Position numbers and translations under genes: made by a program. Positions 61,691 through 64,000 of a stretch of DNA of 64,000 nt are shown here, one piece after another. This stretch comes from Sulfurimonas sp. HSL-1716 (GTDB lineage Bacteria; Campylobacterota; Campylobacteria; Campylobacterales; Sulfurimonadaceae), in the NCBI RefSeq assembly GCF_039645975.1, contig NZ_CP147918.1:1550001-1614000 (forward strand), in the 5' to 3' direction. The notes under the pieces were generated by a model. The model was not told the origin of the DNA and searched no databases. It worked only from the letters and a program-made list of their open reading frames with translations. How positions within the stretch are numbered: position 1 is the stretch's first letter; each line of letters begins with the position of its first letter.

Positions 61691-64000
61691 ATGTCCACCA
61701 ACAGCTATGAACCCGGCAAAATAGAAGATAGATTTTATAAACTTTGGGAAAACAGAGGCTATTTTGAGATAGACGGAAACAAAGCCATCCAAGAAGATGA
61801 TAAAAAATTCGCAATCATGATGCCTCCTCCAAACGTCACGGGAAGTCTTCACATCGGTCATGCGCTTACATTCACGCTGCAAGATATTATCACCAGATAT
61901 AAAAGAATGGACGGATATAAGACCCTGTGGCAGCCGGGAACCGATCATGCGGGGATCGCTACGCAAAACGTTGTGGAAAAACAGATCATGGCCGAAGGAA
62001 AAACAAAAGAGGAACTCGGACGAGAAGAGTTCTTAAAACGTGCTTGGAAGTGGAAAGAGTTCAGCGGTAATACTATGGTTTCTCAGCTACGTAAACTTGG
62101 AGTTTCTCCTGCTTGGAAACGTGAGAGATTTACAATGGATGCGGGTCTGCAAAAATCGGTTCGTGAAGCGTTTGTCCACCTCTACAACGAAGGGCTTATC
62201 ATCCGCGGAAACTACATGGTCAACTGGTGTACGCATGACGGCGCGCTCAGCGACATCGAAGTGGAGTACGAAGAACATCAGGGAAACTTCTACCATATGA
62301 AATACCCGTTTGCAGACGGCAGCGGAGAGATCACCGTAGCAACGACGAGACCTGAAACATACTTCGGAGATACAGCTGTCATGGTACATCCCGAAGATGA
62401 AAGGTACAAACACCTCATCGGAAAAAAAGTCAAACTGCCTTTAACTGAGCGAGAGATCCCTATCATTGCGGACAGCTACGTTGATATGGAATTTGGAACG
62501 GGTATGGTAAAAGTGACCCCTGCACATGATCCAAACGACTACGAAGTTGGAAAACGTCACGACTTGGAGTTCATCACGGTATTTGACGAAAACGGAATAC
62601 TTAACGATTTTGCCGGCGAATTCAAAGGTTTGGAGCGTCTTGCCGCACGCAGCTCTATCGTAAAACGTCTCGATGAAGAAGGGTTTATGGCAAAGGTCGA
62701 AGAGCATACGCATCAAGTGGGACACTGTTACCGCTGTAAAAACGTGGTCGAGCCGTACATCTCAAAACAGTGGTTCATTAGAAGTGAGATCGCTAACAAA
62801 TCTATCGAGAAGACAAATGATGGTCTTGCGAAATTTTTTCCTCCTCACTGGATCAACAGCTATAACTCTTGGATGGGCGAACTGCGTGACTGGTGTATCT
62901 CCCGTCAGCTTTGGTGGGGACATCAGATACCGGTATTTTACTGCTCTTCTTGCGACCATGAGTGGGCAAGTATAGATGAACATCCAACGCAGTGTCCAAA
63001 ATGTGCTTCAAAAGAGTTTGCACAAGACCCTGACGTCCTAGATACATGGTTCTCATCTGCGCTTTGGCCTTTCTCAACTCTTGGATGGGGTAACGGCGAC
63101 AGCGAGATGGACAGACTGTTTGAGACTGACGATTTAAAAGAGTTCTACCCGAACTCTCTTCTTATCACAGGCTTTGACATCCTTTTCTTCTGGGTCGCAA
63201 GAATGATGATGATGGGTGAAACGTTTATGGATAAGCTGCCGTTTGAGCATATCTACCTACATGCACTTGTCCGCGATGAGAACGGCGATAAAATGAGCAA
63301 ATCAAAAGGCAACGTGATTGATCCTCTTGACACCATCAACGACTATAGTGCAGACATCCTGCGCTTTACTCTGGCTATCAGTGCGGCGCAGGGGCGCGAC
63401 ATCCGTATGAGCAATGATAAACTGGAGCAGACCCGTAACTTTACCAACAAGCTCTACAATGCGGCCAAATATCTGCAGATGAATGCCCAAACCTTCCCGG
63501 ATATCAACGGTTTTTGTATGGACACGAATCTGGGAAAATATATGGTCTCACGCCTAAACATGGCAACAAAAGAGGTTCGTGCATATTTGGATGAATACAG
63601 ATTCAACGATGCTGCTACGGTACTGTACAGATTTTTATGGAACGAATTCTGCGACTGGGGTATCGAACTCTCTAAGGCAGACAAAGCTTCCATAATCGAA
63701 CTTGGAGCGATATTCAAAGAAGCGATGAGACTTCTGCATCCGTTTATGCCTTTTATCACAGAGTATCTCTATCAGGAACTTTCAGGCAAAGAGCTCGAAG
63801 ACACCGAATCTATCATGATCTCAAAATTTCCTACAAAAACAAAAAAACGCGAAAAAGAGGAAGCCAAATTTGAAATCATCATGGATGCCATCATATCTAT
63901 CAGACGTGCAAAAGTTCTCGTGGATATGGCAAACCAGAAGATCGCCAAAGCGTATGTGAAAATAGACGGTGCAACCGAAAAAGACAAAGAGATGATGAAA
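61691..64000 (+). CDS. valS: Valyl-tRNA synthetase, C-terminus cut off by window edge
   Basis: 770 codons are open to the window end without a stop. Class I synthetase: MMPPPNVTGSLHIGHAL (HIGH motif about residues 53-56), editing domain with TTRPETYFGDTAVMVHP, and NGDKMSKSKGNVIDP (KMSKS about 535). The anticodon-binding domain is under way at the edge. SD AAGG with ATG at 61691. Charges tRNA-Val. Confidence 0.97.
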   Translation, partial: MSTNSYEPGKIEDRFYKLWENRGYFEIDGNKAIQEDDKKFAIMMPPPNVTGSLHIGHALTFTLQDIITRYKRMDGYKTLWQPGTDHAGIATQNVVEKQIMAEGKTKEELGREEFLKRAWKWKEFSGNTMVSQLRKLGVSPAWKRERFTMDAGLQKSVREAFVHLYNEGLIIRGNYMVNWCTHDGALSDIEVEYEEHQGNFYHMKYPFADGSGEITVATTRPETYFGDTAVMVHPEDERYKHLIGKKVKLPLTEREIPIIADSYVDMEFGTGMVKVTPAHDPNDYEVGKRHDLEFITVFDENGILNDFAGEFKGLERLAARSSIVKRLDEEGFMAKVEEHTHQVGHCYRCKNVVEPYISKQWFIRSEIANKSIEKTNDGLAKFFPPHWINSYNSWMGELRDWCISRQLWWGHQIPVFYCSSCDHEWASIDEHPTQCPKCASKEFAQDPDVLDTWFSSALWPFSTLGWGNGDSEMDRLFETDDLKEFYPNSLLITGFDILFFWVARMMMMGETFMDKLPFEHIYLHALVRDENGDKMSKSKGNVIDPLDTINDYSADILRFTLAISAAQGRDIRMSNDKLEQTRNFTNKLYNAAKYLQMNAQTFPDINGFCMDTNLGKYMVSRLNMATKEVRAYLDEYRFNDAATVLYRFLWNEFCDWGIELSKADKASIIELGAIFKEAMRLLHPFMPFITEYLYQELSGKELEDTESIMISKFPTKTKKREKEEAKFEIIMDAIISIRRAKVLVDMANQKIAKAYVKIDGATEKDKEMMK

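Overview
The window looks like a chromosome segment of a nitrogen-fixing Campylobacterota (epsilonproteobacterium) of the Sulfurimonas/Sulfuricurvum type. The grounds are a moderately AT-rich, tightly packed gene set; nif genes next to ArsRS-type signalling; FlaG and FliW; an L,D-/D,L-carboxypeptidase pair of the Csd6/Csd4 (Pgp2/Pgp1) type; long TrmB; and a ferredoxin-thioredoxin-reductase/rhodanese fusion. There is no rRNA, CRISPR array, insertion sequence or prophage, and no gene-free stretch above 300 bases.

1-22,330: nitrogen-fixation island. On the minus strand nifB-nifV-GNAT-DUF683-small Cys protein-LRR/GNAT run towards nifH and a cut-off small gene. A plus-strand operon follows: a thiol-peroxidase-like protein without its cysteines, a SIR2-like protein without its usual His, and a second ClpP/ClpX pair. 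After a non-nif interlude (HAD phosphatase, disulfide oxidoreductase, old yellow enzyme, diguanylate cyclase, EF-hand protein and a two-component system) come three paralogous 2[4Fe-4S] ferredoxins, NifX, a Sel1-NifU fusion and unknown proteins. Seven 16-bp sites, TAGAAC-N5-(A/T)TGCA with AG-N10-GC spacing, occur beside these genes. Six sit at promoter distance and between them cover nearly every nif-linked gene. They look like variant sigma-54 promoters. A conventional GG-N10-GC sigma-54 site precedes fliW in the same window.

22,330-42,100: mostly housekeeping and accessory genes. These include a Sel1 protein, ABC exporter, NUDIX hydrolase, phosphoesterase, glutaminase, DksA-type protein, haem/HD-GYP/GGDEF sensor, FAD oxidoreductase, a CAU tRNA, rodA, an rluD-like gene, an FN3 lipoprotein, trmB, ftsE-ftsX-envC-like, an MFS carrier, and flaG with a sigma-28 promoter.

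42,100-64,000: argG, FTR-rhodanese, rplI, hslV, hslU, era, csd6-like and csd4-like genes, then a nine-gene operon for an MSHA-type pilus or secretion machine (mshI/J/K/L/M/N, one unknown, mshE, mshG) with no pilin gene. The end holds a UvrD-type helicase, fliW and the 5' part of valS.

Starts were chosen by Shine-Dalgarno position. Several differ from the longest reading frame and are explained in each entry.
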